A stretch of 39,864 bases of DNA from Schoenoplectus triqueter (Eukaryota; Streptophyta; Magnoliopsida; Poales; Cyperaceae). Under the pieces are notes generated by a model. The model saw only the letters and a program-made list of their open reading frames with translations. It was not told the origin of the DNA and did not search any database. This document shows positions 22,464-33,650 of this stretch, piece after piece. Made by a program: the position numbers and the translations under genes. The first letter of the stretch is position 1. Each line of letters opens with the position of its first letter. The stretch is taken from positions 1-39,864 of the forward strand of contig CAXKVV010000037.1 in NCBI GenBank assembly GCA_964058805.1. The letters are read 5' to 3'.

Positions 22464-22880
22464 TGGCTACGGTGCTACGCGTAGCACGGATGACCCGTGT
22501 GCTACACATAGCATGGTTGACCCGAGTACTACGGACCATTTCTCCGTCTTCAAAGTTCAAATAGTCGATCCGACTATCCAAAATATTTTTCAAATGAAAA
22601 TCTAGTTGGAGACCAAATTTTATATTTTTTAGAATTTTTTTACTATTTTGTAAGATTGCCAGAAAATCACTTGATTTAATTATTATGAGCCATTCAAAAG
22701 GAGTCATTTTCTAGCTATCTTAAAATATAGTAATTTTTTTTAAAAAATATAAAATTTAGTCTCTAACTATATTTTCACATGAAAAAAAATCTGACCAGTT
22801 GGATCTACCATTTAAACTTTGATGACGGAAAAGCGATGTGTAGCACACGGGTCATCCGTGCTACGCGTAGCACCGTAGAC
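22461..22880. mobile_element. TA-associated MITE with perfect 43-bp terminal inverted repeats
   Basis: 22467-22509 and 22836-22878 are exact reverse complements over 43 bases, beginning CTACGGTGCTACGCGTAGCA. Each end contains the perfect 16-bp palindrome GTGCTACGCGTAGCAC (22472-22487 and 22858-22873). Inner arms are imperfect (TCCGTCTTCAAAGTTCAAAT against TCCGTCATCAAAGTTTAAAT). The unbroken ends suggest the youngest copy in the cluster. No protein. Confidence 0.88.
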
Positions 22881-22884
22881 AAAA

Positions 22885-22914
<30 letters not shown>
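22885..22914. repeat. (TC)n-(TA)n compound microsatellite
   Basis: A TC run passes directly into a TA run at the right edge of the MITE. The same TC-then-TA arrangement occurs at 14588-14612. Confidence 0.9.
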
Positions 22915-22915
<1 letters not shown>

Positions 22916-22949
22916 GATGTTATGCGTAAATATAGAGATTTGTGCTATA

Positions 22950-23173
22950 GATAAAGTTAGGCTACAATGCTACGCATAACACAGATGGTCCGTGTGTTAC
23001 AGAATATTTTTCCGTCTTTAAAATCACTCATAATATTTTAATCAAGTGATTTTCTAGCTACCTTAAAAAATAGTAAAAAAATTCTAAAACATATAAAATT
23101 TTATTTCTAACTAGATTTGTATATGAAAAATATTTTGACTAGTCGGATCGACTGTCCTACACGTAACACTGTA

Positions 23174-23174
<1 letters not shown>
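22950..23174. mobile_element. Deleted TA-associated MITE, about 225 bp
   Basis: Left end GGCTACAATGCTACGCATAACACAGATGGTCCGTGTG aligns with the left end of 22461-22880. The right part (AAGTGATTTTCTAGCTACCTTAAAAAATAG ... CGGATCGACTGTCCTACACGTAACACTGTAG) aligns with its right half. The left interior is missing, so this looks like an internally deleted relative. Confidence 0.7.

Positions 23175-23228
<54 letters not shown>
23175..23228. repeat. (TA)n microsatellite
   Basis: About 54 bases of alternating T/A between two MITEs. Confidence 0.97.
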
Positions 23229-23232
<4 letters not shown>

Positions 23233-23470
23233 GGCTATGATGTTACGCAAAGCACAAAACCTCCTGTGCTTTGCGTCCTCGTGTTGGATCTGGAAATCCA
23301 AACAACTAATCCAAATCGTTGAACATGATCTCGATATTGAAATATCGTTGAAGATCAAATTTATATATTTTTTTGAAAGTTTTTGCTATTTCTTAGAGTT
23401 TGCTATTATTATTTTGAATTTTTTTGCTATTATTATTTATTTTATTTTATTTTTAGATTTTAGTATAATA
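23229..23470. mobile_element. Partial TA-associated MITE (left part only)
   Basis: Starts GAGGCTATGATGTTACGCAAAGCACAAAACCTCCTGTGCTTTGCG, a diverged terminus of the same group. TCCAAATCGTTGAACATGATCTCGATATTGA and AAATTTATATATTTTTTTGAAAG follow as in the left halves of the other copies. No right end is seen before the next element, so it is truncated. Confidence 0.6.
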
Positions 23471-23498
23471 AATAATTTATAGCATGTAATAAACTGTT

Positions 23499-23868
23499 GG
23501 GAAGGGATCACTTAACAATGGGTTATCTTGATAATTGATCATCAAATAAATATAAAAATAATTTTAAAAATAGAAAAAAAAATTATAGATATGTTATTCT
23601 AGTTATAGATTGATAGTGAGTTAAATTTCATGTAATTCTATTATTGTTTGTTAATTCATCAAAGACCATCAAAATATTATATAATTTGTAATTGTTCTAA
23701 TTTAACGGTCTTTGATGGACTATCGAACGATAGTGAAATGTATAAAATTTGAATAACCATTAATCTATAAGTAGAACAACATATCTATAAGTTTTTTTTC
23801 TATTTTTTCTATTTTTTTTCGTATTTATTTGAAGATCCATTATCAAGATTGTCAAGTGATCCCTTCTC
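23499..23868. mobile_element. Mutator-type MITE, 370 bp, long inverted repeats, 9-bp target duplication
   Basis: Left end GGGAAGGGATCACTTAACAA and right end (reverse complement) GAGAAGGGATCACTTGACAA begin arms of about 180 bp that pair across nearly the whole element. Within them CATCAAAGACC at about 23656 is mirrored by GGTCTTTGATG at about 23708. Identical 9-mers TAAACTGTT at 23490-23498 and 23869-23877 match the 9-bp duplication of Mutator-like elements. No coding capacity. Confidence 0.88.
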
Positions 23869-23984
23869 TAAACTGTTATATTAAATTTATGTGAAATGTA
23901 TTGTTATTAGTTATTCTATTAAATTTTTTATAAATTTCAACATAAAATATTATAAAAAATATTATTAACTATTAAATGAGTTTT

Positions 23985-24150
23985 AATGAGCCCTCTTAGT
24001 TAGCTCGTTGACTTAACAAGCTGCTCAAGCCAAAGCTTTTAGCTTAAAATTAGTTAGCGAGTCATTTCAATTTGGCTCGTTAAGCTAATGAGAACCAAGT
24101 ATAAAGTTGATCTAATTCAATTCGGCTCGGCTCATTTACAGTCTAGAGAT
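23985..24150. mobile_element. Fragment of a hAT-type MITE (GGCTCGGCTC family)
   Basis: TTAGCTCGTTGACTTAACAAGCTGCTC, TGGCTCGTTAAGCT and the terminal-looking ATTCGGCTCGGCTCATTTACAGTCTAG resemble the common plant MITE whose end reads CTCGTTTACACCCCTA. No matching left end or target duplication was found. Confidence 0.4.
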
Positions 24151-24940
24151 TTGGCCAGTCTGGTGCTACATGCTAATACGTACTAGTTTAATTACTATCT
24201 TTATTAAAAAAAAAATTCCTGTCCGGTGGAGGATCTAAATGCTAGTAATAGTTTACTCTCTTTTGTCTCTTTATACACGTAGATAGCTGTAAGTTATTAA
24301 ATCTTAAAAAAAAAATACAAAAAGATGCTACATTTGATTTAAGGAATTAAGGTTGTCTTTACGACTGTACAGTGTCCGGTGCAGGATCTAAATGATAGTT
24401 TTTTGAGCTCAAATGACCTTGCTGATCGATTTTCACAAATTTACTTTCAAATATATGTAACTTAGAGATTTCTAGTAACTAGTATCGAATACATATAACG
24501 GCCCCACTGAGTTTTTTTTTTCTTCGATCTTCCGTGATGGACCAGACAAAAATCTTTATTTGCTCTCTTAATTCATACAAATTTTCTTTCATTTTCTGTT
24601 ACAATCTCCTCAGATATACTCTCACGTCCTCCCATTTAAAAATTTCTCTTGGTCTTACAAATTTCCTGCTTACATTATAAGAGGTCCTTTTTTACAAAGA
24701 GATGACGATTACTAATTATTTCTTACATGATTAGTAATAAACCTCCATGATTTTCTGTTTTAATTTATATTATATTAACTACCAGTTTCATATGTCTAAT
24801 AGCTAATTATTAAAATTATTTCTTAATTAGTTAAAAAATTATTACGGCACAATTAATATAAAATTTCCTTAATCCAACAAAACTAAGGTACTTTAGTTCT
24901 CCAGAAATGACATATAGCTAGATCATACAAATGAAATTGA
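24151..24940. other. Intergenic; two copies of a 25-bp motif
   Basis: TGTCCGGTGGAGGATCTAAATG (about 24219) recurs as TGTCCGGTGCAGGATCTAAATG (about 24373). Nothing else is recognised in this AT-rich stretch. Confidence 0.5.
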
Positions 24941-25540
24941 CTAATAAATGTGACCTTTCAAAATGATAAAAAAGACAACAAAATCAATTGATATATTTGG
25001 TTGCAGAAAGTTCCTAATATTCAGATCGGATTTTTTTAGGGTATCAGATCGGATATGGATGCTAGGACAGATCCATCTAAAAAGAGAGAGAAGGGATAGG
25101 GGAGAGAGAGAGAGAGGCACAGCTGGGGCCAGTAATAGCATGTATAGAAATGTCTTTTAGCAACAAAGGCCACGACCTGCTGGATTTGCAGAGCCTTGTG
25201 AAAGCAACAATTTTGTTTTAAGTAACCATCATTGTTCACTGAGCCCCTACACAATCGTTAGGGACATAATAGTTGCTGACAGTGAATTTTTTTTTGTGAT
25301 ACATCTGTTTTAGGTGTGATTCAAACTTTGTATACGTATTCCCCCTTTCCATCATTCAAATATTGTGCTGATGTGCATTCTCTTGATCATGAACAGTAAA
25401 TACTCTACACCAGGAAATAACTTGATAATTTATTAATCTATAAGCAAAATTATCATGTATACCCCTACCATACGATAATATCTTGGTGCCTTCAATGTGA
25501 ATGGTGACTGTATATCTCGGCCTCATATAGTACAACAAGT
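24941..25540 (-). other. Possible exons of an unidentified minus-strand gene
   Basis: Read on the minus strand, two patches look exon-like. Around 25520-25465 the frame RYTVTIHIEGTKILSYG lies between an AG and a GTAGGG donor-like site. Around 25196-25120 a TTGCTTTCACAAG acceptor-like tract is followed by ALQIQQVVAFVAKRHFYT. I recognise neither peptide, frames do not obviously join, and the 72-codon and 60-codon open frames covering them could be chance. Treat as a hint only. Confidence 0.2.
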
Positions 25541-26985
25541 ATTGACAAGAGGTAATTATAATTATATATTCGATATTTTCTGAAGAAGAAATGTAAAAGC
25601 TTAAAAGAGAAGTATGCCTTGTTGTGGGGGGTGATCACCTATTGTGAACAGAGCATGAACATGAGTTTATTTTTAAATTATAAAATGAAGGAGAATGCAC
25701 GATACTTTTTGAACTTTGCTGGGGCAATATAAAAATGACATTACATATATATAATAGTATTTTTCTTTGCTAAGGACTGTGGATTTATAATTGATAACTT
25801 TTGACTCGGTTGGTCTGTCAACCTCTGATCACTGCTTATAAGCATACACATGCTCGCGAAAATACATATTGAACAAACAGAAGGTTTCGCTGGACACAGT
25901 TCAAATTGATAAAAGGACAATCAGATCTTTTTATTATATAATGTAATTTTTGGTTATTTTACTAAACATTCTTGATTATCTTACCAAACAAATTGATATA
26001 CATTTGCTAAAATTGTTTATTTATATAATATATTCTTGCAAACTGCCAAGCTAATTTGTTTGTTCTATTATTCGCTAGAGACATAACAACAAGCCAGAAA
26101 TAATCTCATTCGAGATACGCGTCATTTTAACAACTACCAAGTATAATGCACAATTAATTTTCCTTTTCAATGTTTAGTGAGGAAATTTTGCCCATTATAA
26201 ATAATCAAATTAACTTTTTATTTACTAAATTATACTTAAACTAATGAAAAATTTCTTATCATGACAGAATAATTATGTGGATCATCAGTAATTTCCTGGT
26301 TCATGCATATTGGATTGAGGATACACACCGTTTGTATAATTTTTTCAATCTAAATTTATATAATTTAATTAATTAGTATTCTAGGTATATATTATATAAT
26401 AAATGAACAAATTAAAAAAAAAACTCAGAGATAAATAAACTCTAAGATAAATAAATATACTTAGAGTCAAGAGTTAGTAACTCACGGATTTTATAAGAAC
26501 AAAAATATACGAGTTCCATTAATTATTCTAGTCTGGCTAATAGTCAGACCAAAATTTTGGTCCAGATTGTGCAAATGTTGGTACCAATTTGGGATTAGCA
26601 AAGAAACTTGTAGATGACATCAGCTTGCCGACTTCGGTGAGAGAGTCTAAAAGTTCTCAACTTATGGCCATTAAAATTATGTTGATATATATTTGAGAAC
26701 TTCTAATTAATGGCCATAAGCACTTAAAAAAACTTTTCTACAATAGTTTTTCTGCGTTGGCATATGCCATTTACTTCAATTGTAGTTCTTATTATAGATA
26801 AATTTTTGGTAACAAGATGTAGTAACTCAGTTAATGTAATCTGAAATGGTTCAGCTTGTAATCCTTTATTATTTAGGAAATATTGTCTACGGGCATTTTC
26901 TCAAAAAAAAAAGCTCCGAGAAGTTGATTTAATTTATTGTAAACCCTAGCTTTATAGTGTATAAAATAAAATATTAGTTTGCTTT
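25541..26985. other. Intergenic or intronic AT-rich stretch
   Basis: No gene is recognised. A short inverted repeat CTTATGGCCATTAA ... TTAATGGCCATAAG lies near 26660-26720. CTACGGGCATTTTCTCAAAAAA near 26887 recurs as CTACGGGCAATTCCTCAAAAAA near 27168. Confidence 0.4.
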
Positions 26986-27130
26986 TATGTATAATTGATC
27001 CGCTGACTCTGCATCTATCCTGTCTCAGAGCTTGCTGGTCTGCATTCAGATCATTTAACTTGTGAGCAAAAACGGAAAGAAAAGAACATAATGGGAAAAA
27101 TGCCAAAGTAGTGTGGTCTAGAAAGAACAA
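26985..27130 (-). other. Possible minus-strand exon beside the copia insertion
   Basis: On the minus strand TTCTTTTCTTTCCGTTTTTGCTCACAAG resembles a 3' splice site, followed by the open stretch LNDLNADQQALRQDR. An 85-codon frame spans 26873-27130. The product is unknown to me. Another exon-like patch lies beyond the copia element at 39.1-39.4 kb on the same strand, so the element may sit in an intron. Weak evidence. Confidence 0.22.
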
Positions 27131-27235
27131 TACCTGAAGTAGTAACTGTTAGCTAAAATATCACTCCTACGGGCAATTCCTCAAAAAAAAAAAAAAAAAA
27201 CTCTTCACATCAGAGAATTGAGAAGGTGTAGTTTT

Positions 27236-27691
27236 TGTTGGAAATATAAACTTAATTAATATTTTCTTGAAGTTTGTTGTCCAATCAATATAATTTAAGG
27301 CTGATTCATTATAAATTTTGATAGAACATTCGAACCTTGTTTTAGGAATGTAAGCTATGGATTTAAAGCTCTTTAAGTCTAGTTTTTAATGGTTCAAGTT
27401 TCAAGTCGATTGGAGTTTTCTAGCGAAAGTTATGACAATTTTAATAGAAATATGTCAGATTTGACTGGGCTGCTTAGTTTTCTGTTTTTATATTTATTAC
27501 GAATTATAGAGTTTTCTTTTGATGTTTTGACTCTATAGATAGAGTTGTAATCTATTGCTTTGCAAGACAATGTAAGAGAGATAATATAATAGAGAATTAC
27601 AAAGAGTTTTTCAGATAAGAACTTGTTTATTTTCTCCATCTCTTCTCTCTACCACTATATGAATTGTATCCACTATTAAATATACTCAACA
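27236..27691 (+). repeat. Copia 5' LTR, 456 bp
   Basis: TGTTGG...CAACA inverted ends. A TATA-like TATAGATA at 27534-27541 corresponds to TATAAATA in the 3' LTR (38815-38822), probably the retroelement promoter. The last 212 bases (27480-27691) align without gaps to 38761-38972. A diverged relative lies at 5782-6252. Confidence 0.95.
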
Positions 27692-27694
27692 AAT

Positions 27695-27706
27695 TGGTAT
27701 CAGAGC
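27695..27706 (+). promoter_or_regulatory. Primer-binding site for initiator methionine tRNA
   Basis: TGGTATCAGAGC begins 3 bases after the LTR. It is the standard plant copia primer site, complementary to the 3' end of initiator Met-tRNA, from which minus-strand cDNA synthesis starts. Confidence 0.97.
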
Positions 27707-27707
27707 C

Positions 27708-28649
27708 ATGGCCAATAACGGTGCAACCATTGGAGGTGTCGAGCATGTATCATGCTTGCGACTTTCGAATACCAACTGCGAAAATTGGTGCATACACATG
27801 AAGGCGCTACTTGGCTCGTAAGATGTGTGGGAAGTCGTTGAGATTGGCTATACCGAACATGCGACCTTGCAAGGCTTGACGAATAATCAAGTGAAAGAGT
27901 TGAAGGAGTCACGCAAGAAAGACAAAACCGCGCTCTACTTGATGTACCAGGCGGTTGATGAGTCAGGCTTTGAGAAGATAGTCGGTGTGAAGACTTCAAA
28001 AAAAGCATGGGAGACTCTTGAAAAAGCATACAAAGGAGCGGATTGAGTGAAGCAAGTTCGCTTACAAACACTTAGAGGTGAGTTTGAAACTTTAAGAATG
28101 AAAGAGTCGGAAGATGTATCAGATTATATCACACGGGTAGAAATGGTGGTGAACCAACTCAAAAGAAATGGTGAAGAGATAAGTGAAAATAGAGTAGTAG
28201 AGAAAATATTAAGGTCATTAACCAATGATTTTGAGAATGTTGTGTGTGCCATAGAAGAGTCTAAGAATTTGACAGAAATGACGGTGGATGAGCTCTCAAG
28301 TTCATTAGAGGCACATGAACAAAGAAAGAAAAAGAAGAAGCAAGAGGTGTTAGAGGAAGCACTTCAAGCTAAGGTAACACTAAAAGAAGACAAGCCGGGA
28401 AACAGTGAAGGTGGTCGTGGAAGAGGCCATGGTGGCTTTAGAGGTCGAGGTAGAGGCCGTGGTAGAGGACAAGAAGAGAACAAGGAAGAGAAGAATCAAT
28501 CGATCTCATACGGCGGAGGCCGAGGTCGAGGAAGAGGAAGATCAAGTAAGTACAATGTTTAATGTTACTCTTGCAAAAAGTATGGTCATTATGCAGCGGA
28601 GTGTTATTACAATGAAAAGAAAGATGATGAGAAAAAAGAAGAGAAATGA
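27708..28649 (+). pseudogene. Copia gag (capsid/nucleocapsid), interrupted by stops
   Basis: ATG at 27708 opens the frame shortly after the primer site. The capsid region (UBN2/Retrotran_gag type) shows NCENWCIHMKALLGS, KKAWETLEKAYKGAD, VRLQTLRGEFETLRM and VSDYITRVEMVVNQLK. A basic Arg/Gly-rich stretch (about 28405-28550) and a CCHC zinc knuckle CYSCKKYGHYAAEC (28563-28604) follow. In-frame stops occur at TAA 27819, TGA 28044, TAA 28560 and TGA 28647. Each is one C-to-T step from a codon that would fit the family (Gln or Arg). The frame is otherwise intact, so decay is by point mutation. Gag would form the virus-like particle in the cytoplasm; this copy cannot. Confidence 0.95.
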
Positions 28650-30180
28650 GGTGATGGTGTGGTATTACTAGCAAGCAAGGAGACCGACTCCAACAACGAG
28701 TCGGTGTGGTATTTGGATACCGGTGCAAGCAATCATATGTGTGGCTACAACCACATGTTTACCAAGATAGATGAGATTGTAGAAGGCCATGTATCATTTG
28801 GAGATGCCTCAAAAGTGAAAGTTAAAGGCCAAGGTGAAATTCTTATTCAGTGTAAAGATGGAAATGAGAGGTTTATCTCGAATGTTTATTATGTGCCGGA
28901 TATGAAGAGTAATATTTTGAGTTTGGGACAATTATTAGAACGTGGTTACATGGTTTTTATGAAAGAAAGAACACTTTATTTGAGAGACCAAGATAATCGG
29001 TTGCTAGCCCAAGTAGAAATGACCAAAAACCGCATGTTTAAGTTGAATTTGGTGAATGTTCAAGCAAGGTGTTTAAAGGCATGTGTAGAAGATATAACTT
29101 GGTTATGGCATTTACGATTTGGACATCTTAATTTTGGTGGTTTGAGGCAATTATCAAATAAAAGAATGATGAAAAATATACCACACATAGATCATAGTGA
29201 TAAATTGTGTGAAGGCTGCGTGTTAGGAAAGCATCCAAGGAATTCTTTTCCAAAAGAAGTAAGTTATCGTGCAAAGAAGGTGCTTGAATTGGTTCATACC
29301 GATATTTGTGGCCCATTAACCCCTAATTCACTTGGTAAACACCGGTACTTTATTACCTTTATTGATGACTTTTCTCGAAGAACTTGGGTTTTTTTTTAAA
29401 GGAGAAATTTGAAGTATTTTTTATTTTTAAGAAGTTTAAGGTGCTTGTTGAAAACTTAAGTGGTGAATGCATAAAAACTTTGAGATCCGATAGAGGCGGT
29501 GAATTTACATCAAAGGAGTTTGTGAATTTTTGTGAACAAAAAGGTATTAGAAGGTTCTTAACATCCCCTTATTCACCTCAACAAAATGGAATGACGGAAA
29601 GAAAAAATCGGATCATACTTGACATGGTTTGAAGCATGTTAAAGAGCAAAAATATGCCGAAGGAATTTTGGGCCGAAGCGGTGAGGTGTGCGGTTTACTT
29701 GTAAAATCGATGTCCTACGGCAAGTTTAGAGAATATTACCCCACAAGAAGCATGGTACGGTGTGAAGCCATCAGTAGCTCATTTGAAGGTGTTCAGAAGT
29801 GTGGCTTATGCTCATGTTCCAGATCAAAAGCGCACAAAACTTGATGACAAGAGCAAAAAGCTGATTTTTATTGGCTATGATGAGAAATCTAAGGCGTACA
29901 ATCTTTATGATCCGCTTACTAAAAAGGTACATGTGAGTTGTGATGTGCAGGTCAATGAAGAAAGCATGTGGAATTAGAGTTCCATGGAGGAGATGTCTCA
30001 TGAAGAAGGAAAAGAAGCGACATAAACAATTATCTCTACACCAACAAGCACAACTACATTGACAACATCACAAGCCGAACCATCTTCACCTTTATCCGAT
30101 GATGAAGATGAGCCAAGGACACCAAAGATAAGAAATTTGTGAGAAATATATGAGGCGACAAGTGAATTGCATTTGGTGTG
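28650..30180 (+). pseudogene. Copia pol, 5' part: protease and integrase, broken
   Basis: The aspartic protease active site DTGASNHM is at about 28716-28739. The integrase zinc-binding domain (gag_pre-integrs) has H-x4-H in HLRFGH (about 29109) and CEGC (about 29211). The catalytic triad is Asp in HTDICGP (about 29300), Asp in SDRGGEF (about 29490) and Glu in TERKN (about 29596). A one-base loss in the T-run 29389-29397 shifts the frame. Stops then occur at TGA 29630, TAA 29702, TAG 29975, TAA 30023 and TGA 30140. The reading continues to 30180, where the 7-kb insert begins, and resumes at 37258 in the matching phase. Excision of inserted cDNA ends and strand transfer would be the enzyme's role. 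Confidence 0.95.
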
Positions 30181-30354
30181 TGTGCGACCCTTTTTCGCGC
30201 GCTCCGCACCGCCTCTGGGCGATGGGATGCGGAAGAAGGACACGGAGATCCCTCCCAAGCGTGCATCTGTTTAATGCCGGTTAATTCTACCGTTTAGACC
30301 AATTTGAATGCACATTTAGGGGGTTTTTAGTGATTGTGAGTTCTTGTAGATTCC

Positions 30355-30374
30355 GGTGGGCGCAAGCCCCCACC
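30355..30374. other. G/C-rich hairpin
   Basis: GGTGGG (30355-30360) pairs with CCCACC (30369-30374) across an 8-base loop, in a region much richer in G/C than the rest of the insert. Confidence 0.6.
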
Positions 30375-30529
30375 GTTAATTACCCTGGGCTGTTAACCTC
30401 AAGGCACCTCTGGATCTTTAAAAGGGAGAAGTAAATAGTATAGTTAAATGATGGTCAAGTGGTCATGTGCCCTTATGATAGGGGTCATTAGAGCACCCTG
30501 GATTTACCAGAAGGTTAATCCAGTGAAAG

Positions 30530-30970
30530 ACGAACCTATTATAGATCGGTTCAACCTTACTACAGATCAGATTAATCTCTTCAAAGGGGTTCAAGGTAAG
30601 TCTACTACAGAACGACTCAACCTCAGTTGATCTAGAAGATAAACCTACTACATAACGGTTCAATCTTAACTAGTCAACAACCAATCACACAAAATACAAC
30701 GCAAAGCACTAAGTCGGTTGATCTTGAGGTTGGTGAATCAGGAGAATGGTGGATTTGGCCCACGTGTTTCTTCTCACTGATCTTCTAGATCATGAATTCC
30801 AAGCACTAAGCCGATTCATAAACCTAGGAACATAACTGTGCACAAAGTCAAACCTGAAGCACTAATCCAGCTTGATATTGAGGCGTGTGTCAGTGAAGGA
30901 ACCTACTACAGAACGGTTCACATTCACTGTCTTGTGGATGAATCTACTACAGAACGATTTAATCTCACAA
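30530..30970. repeat. About 44-bp tandem repeats (CTACTACAGAACGGTTCAA type)
   Basis: CCTACTACAGAACGGTTCA-like units occur near 30535, 30557, 30602, 30645, 30902 and 30946, with successive spacings near 44 bp. Between them a variant, GCACTAAGTCGGTTGATCTTG, occurs near 30705, 30802 and 30859. Degenerate tandem array inside the nested insert. Confidence 0.7.
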
Positions 30971-31261
30971 TCTCGGGAGATGAACCAGAAGACAAACTTA
31001 TCGACAGATGAGTTCAGTCTTACTAGCCCAATTAGTCATGAATTACTTGTTCATGACACCGAGTCATTAAGATGTCACTTCTTTCAGACATCGTAATGTT
31101 CTTCTCTCTTAGAATCGACATATCTCTTCATGTTGATGTCGCAGCCTTGGTTATTCTTCAATGAGCGTCAAGATGTTCTTGTCCCGACTAATTGTCTTGA
31201 ATGTTGCATTACTTGTGCAAGATCACTGTGTTACTCTACACCCCTTGTGTGAGCGTATTTA

Positions 31262-32580
31262 TTCACCTCTAAAATATAAAAAGATTATTATATTTTATTG
31301 ATTTTTATTATTAAGATAATGTCTTTCATTATTATCTCTATTACAAAGGTGAACTTATCTTTATTTTTTTAACTCTATTTATTTCTGTAGAAGATTATTT
31401 ACAAAAAAAATAGGAAATAGGTTAGCTATTATCTAGAATTTTTATTTAGATTTTTGGGATTTTATAATAGCTAAGGTAATAGAATTTTATTTTTATTATT
31501 TTTAAATTCTATTTATTCTTGTAGAAAGTTACTTACAAAAATAATAGGGAATAAGTTGGTTATTATTTATGATTTTATTTGAATTTTTAGGATTTTTATA
31601 ATAGCCAAAGTAATAGAATTTTATTATTATGTTTTTTATTATTTTTAAATTCTATTTATTTTGTAGAAAATTATTTACAAAATAAAAGATCAATTAGCTA
31701 TTTTTATTTTGGTTTTAGTATTTATAATAACTAAAAGAATTATCATTATTTTTATCCTATTTATGATTTTATTAGAATTTTAGGCTTTTATTTTTATTAC
31801 TTTTATTATATGTGGGAAAAGTAATGAAAAATGAATTTTATTTGAATTTTAGCCCTTTTGAATAAGATTTTGTTTTATTATCATTATTATTATTATTTGA
31901 TTTTTAGAATTCTTATTATAGCTAAAAAGAATGAAATTCATTATATTCTTTATTACAATTATTATTTTCTTTATTGTATTTTATTCACAAAATACTAGGG
32001 ATGATTTAACTTTTATTATATTTTTATTAGTATTTTTAAACTAAAAATAATAAGATTTATTCTATTATTATTATATTTTTATTTGAGTTTTAGAAATAAC
32101 CAAAAGAATATAACTTGTTTTATTATATAATTTTATTTTAGATTCTAAAATAAGGTATATTTATTATTTATTATTAAGATTATTTATTTTTATTTTTATA
32201 GAAAAGACTAAAATAGTATTTATTTATTATTTATTCTCTTTTGTAATAATTGAAGAATAGAATTTATCTTATTATTTCTTATTAAATATTATTATTGTCA
32301 TTATTATTTTATAAAAATTACTTGAATAATCAGTAAAATATATTTAGTTATAATTTAATATTTTATTTGAATTTTTGGATTTTTTATAATAATAAGTTAA
32401 AGCTAAACTAAATATACAAATACAATATAGTGTCTTTTGCTTTTAAATTATTTTAATATAATAATATTTCTGTAATTATAATATTTTTATACAAAAAAAT
32501 GCTAATAAAAATAAAAAATCTTTAGAAATAGATTTGAGTTAATTTGGAGTTTAGGAACATTTGCAAATGATTTATTTACT
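31262..32580. repeat. Extreme AT-rich block with about 140-bp degenerate tandem repeats
   Basis: CTATTTATTTCTGTAGAAGATTATTTAC (about 31375) recurs at about 31508 and 31653, each followed by AATAG...TTAGCTATTAT/TTGGTTATTAT and GATTTTATAATAGC. Later units decay until about 32400. There are no open frames. It is much AT-richer than the sequences before and after, which marks a sharp composition boundary inside one inserted unit. Confidence 0.65.
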
Positions 32581-32708
32581 ATTTATTTACTATTTATTTT
32601 TTATTTTCAAATTGACCGGGCTAAGATTTAATTCTTTTATTTTACTGCGAATTGGGCCCAACACACAGCTGGGCCGGCTCTAGCTTTGTTAACTCTACCA
32701 TTTAATGT

Positions 32709-32779
32709 GGGCCGTTGGATTGTACTGAGATTGGTGCAGAATTTTATTTAAATGTTTAAATGTACTTGGGCCGTTGGAT
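32709..32779. repeat. Two-copy 59-bp repeat (GGGCCGTTGGAT)
   Basis: GGGCCGTTGGAT at 32709-32720 and 32768-32779, each followed by CTGAGAT. Confidence 0.7.
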
Positions 32780-33081
32780 CTAGCTGAGATACGTGTTGAA
32801 TAGGTTTAGGGCCCAGATCTATTCTTCATTTTATTTCTTTTAACTTTTAACAGATCTCATCCGTTAAAGGTCTTTAAAGATTGGTGAACGCTTCAATAGT
32901 CGTGCAAAGGAGATCCTTCAATCTCTGACTTCCCGATGCATTGAGATCCGTGCTGGGTGGCGTTCCTGGCGACCGGAGCTCTCCTTCTCCGATCAGACTG
33001 GTGTATTAGAATCGTCTCAGTGTGTAGAATCTTTCTAAAGTATCTGATCGAAGATCCATACGGTAGTAGAAGCTGCGCGAT

Positions 33082-33650
33082 GGTACCGACTGAGGTGTAT
33101 CAATCAGAATTGGTACCGAGTTGGATTCTTTGCCAAATTCGATTGAATTGATCGACGTTCTTAACAATTACGAGCTTGACAAGCATCATTTTAGCATGCC
33201 ATTATGATTTAAAGTGAGAAAAGAGCTTCTCTCATGCTAGTAGTGGTGCTGAACCATCTCACCATTTGTCAATACACAGTACCGATTGGTACCGAGTTGC
33301 CTTTTTACCAAATTCAATGAATTTGATTGATGTTGCTAATAGTTGCCAGTTCAATAAGCATTGCTTTGATATCTGGATATGATCTAGAACGAGTAGAAGG
33401 TTTATTGTTCTCTGTCAATCACGCTGGAGCACTAATACTTTGGTGATATGCGGTATCGATTGGTACCAGCTTCAATTCCTTTCCAATTTGAAATACTTAT
33501 TGAATTTGCATGCTCGATTGATAACTCTCAGGCCTAAAGGCTCACCTAGGCATTGCTAAGGCCAATGGCTCGCTGAGATTGCAAAGCTATTGATCGATTC
33601 ATTCTCGAAGAATTTCAACAATGCACTGATTTATACCAGATTCAGCAAAT
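33082..33650. repeat. Three diverged repeats of about 175 bp around GGTACC
   Basis: TTGGTACCGAGTTG-like starts lie at 33112, 33288 and 33462 (spacings 176 and 174). Each is followed by CCAAATTC, a TTGATTGATGTT-like stretch and an AATAAGCATTG-like stretch. A CCTAAAGGCTCACC module at about 33533 recurs at about 33830. Tandem duplication followed by divergence within the insert. Confidence 0.7.

Noticed and set aside
22345..23482. Open frames rich in Ile-Tyr repeats (120 and 121 codons)
   Set aside because: They are translations of (TA)n runs inside MITEs. Both strands give the same pattern and no protein domain exists.
28405..28728. Overlapping frames (88 codons plus, 96 codons minus) over the Arg/Gly-rich part of gag
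   Set aside because: They are shadows of the gag frame, which has the zinc knuckle and family motifs.
29998..30266. Minus-strand frames of 86 and 70 codons crossing the left insertion junction
   Set aside because: They span the border between copia pol and the nested insert, so they cannot be an ancestral gene. No domain is present.
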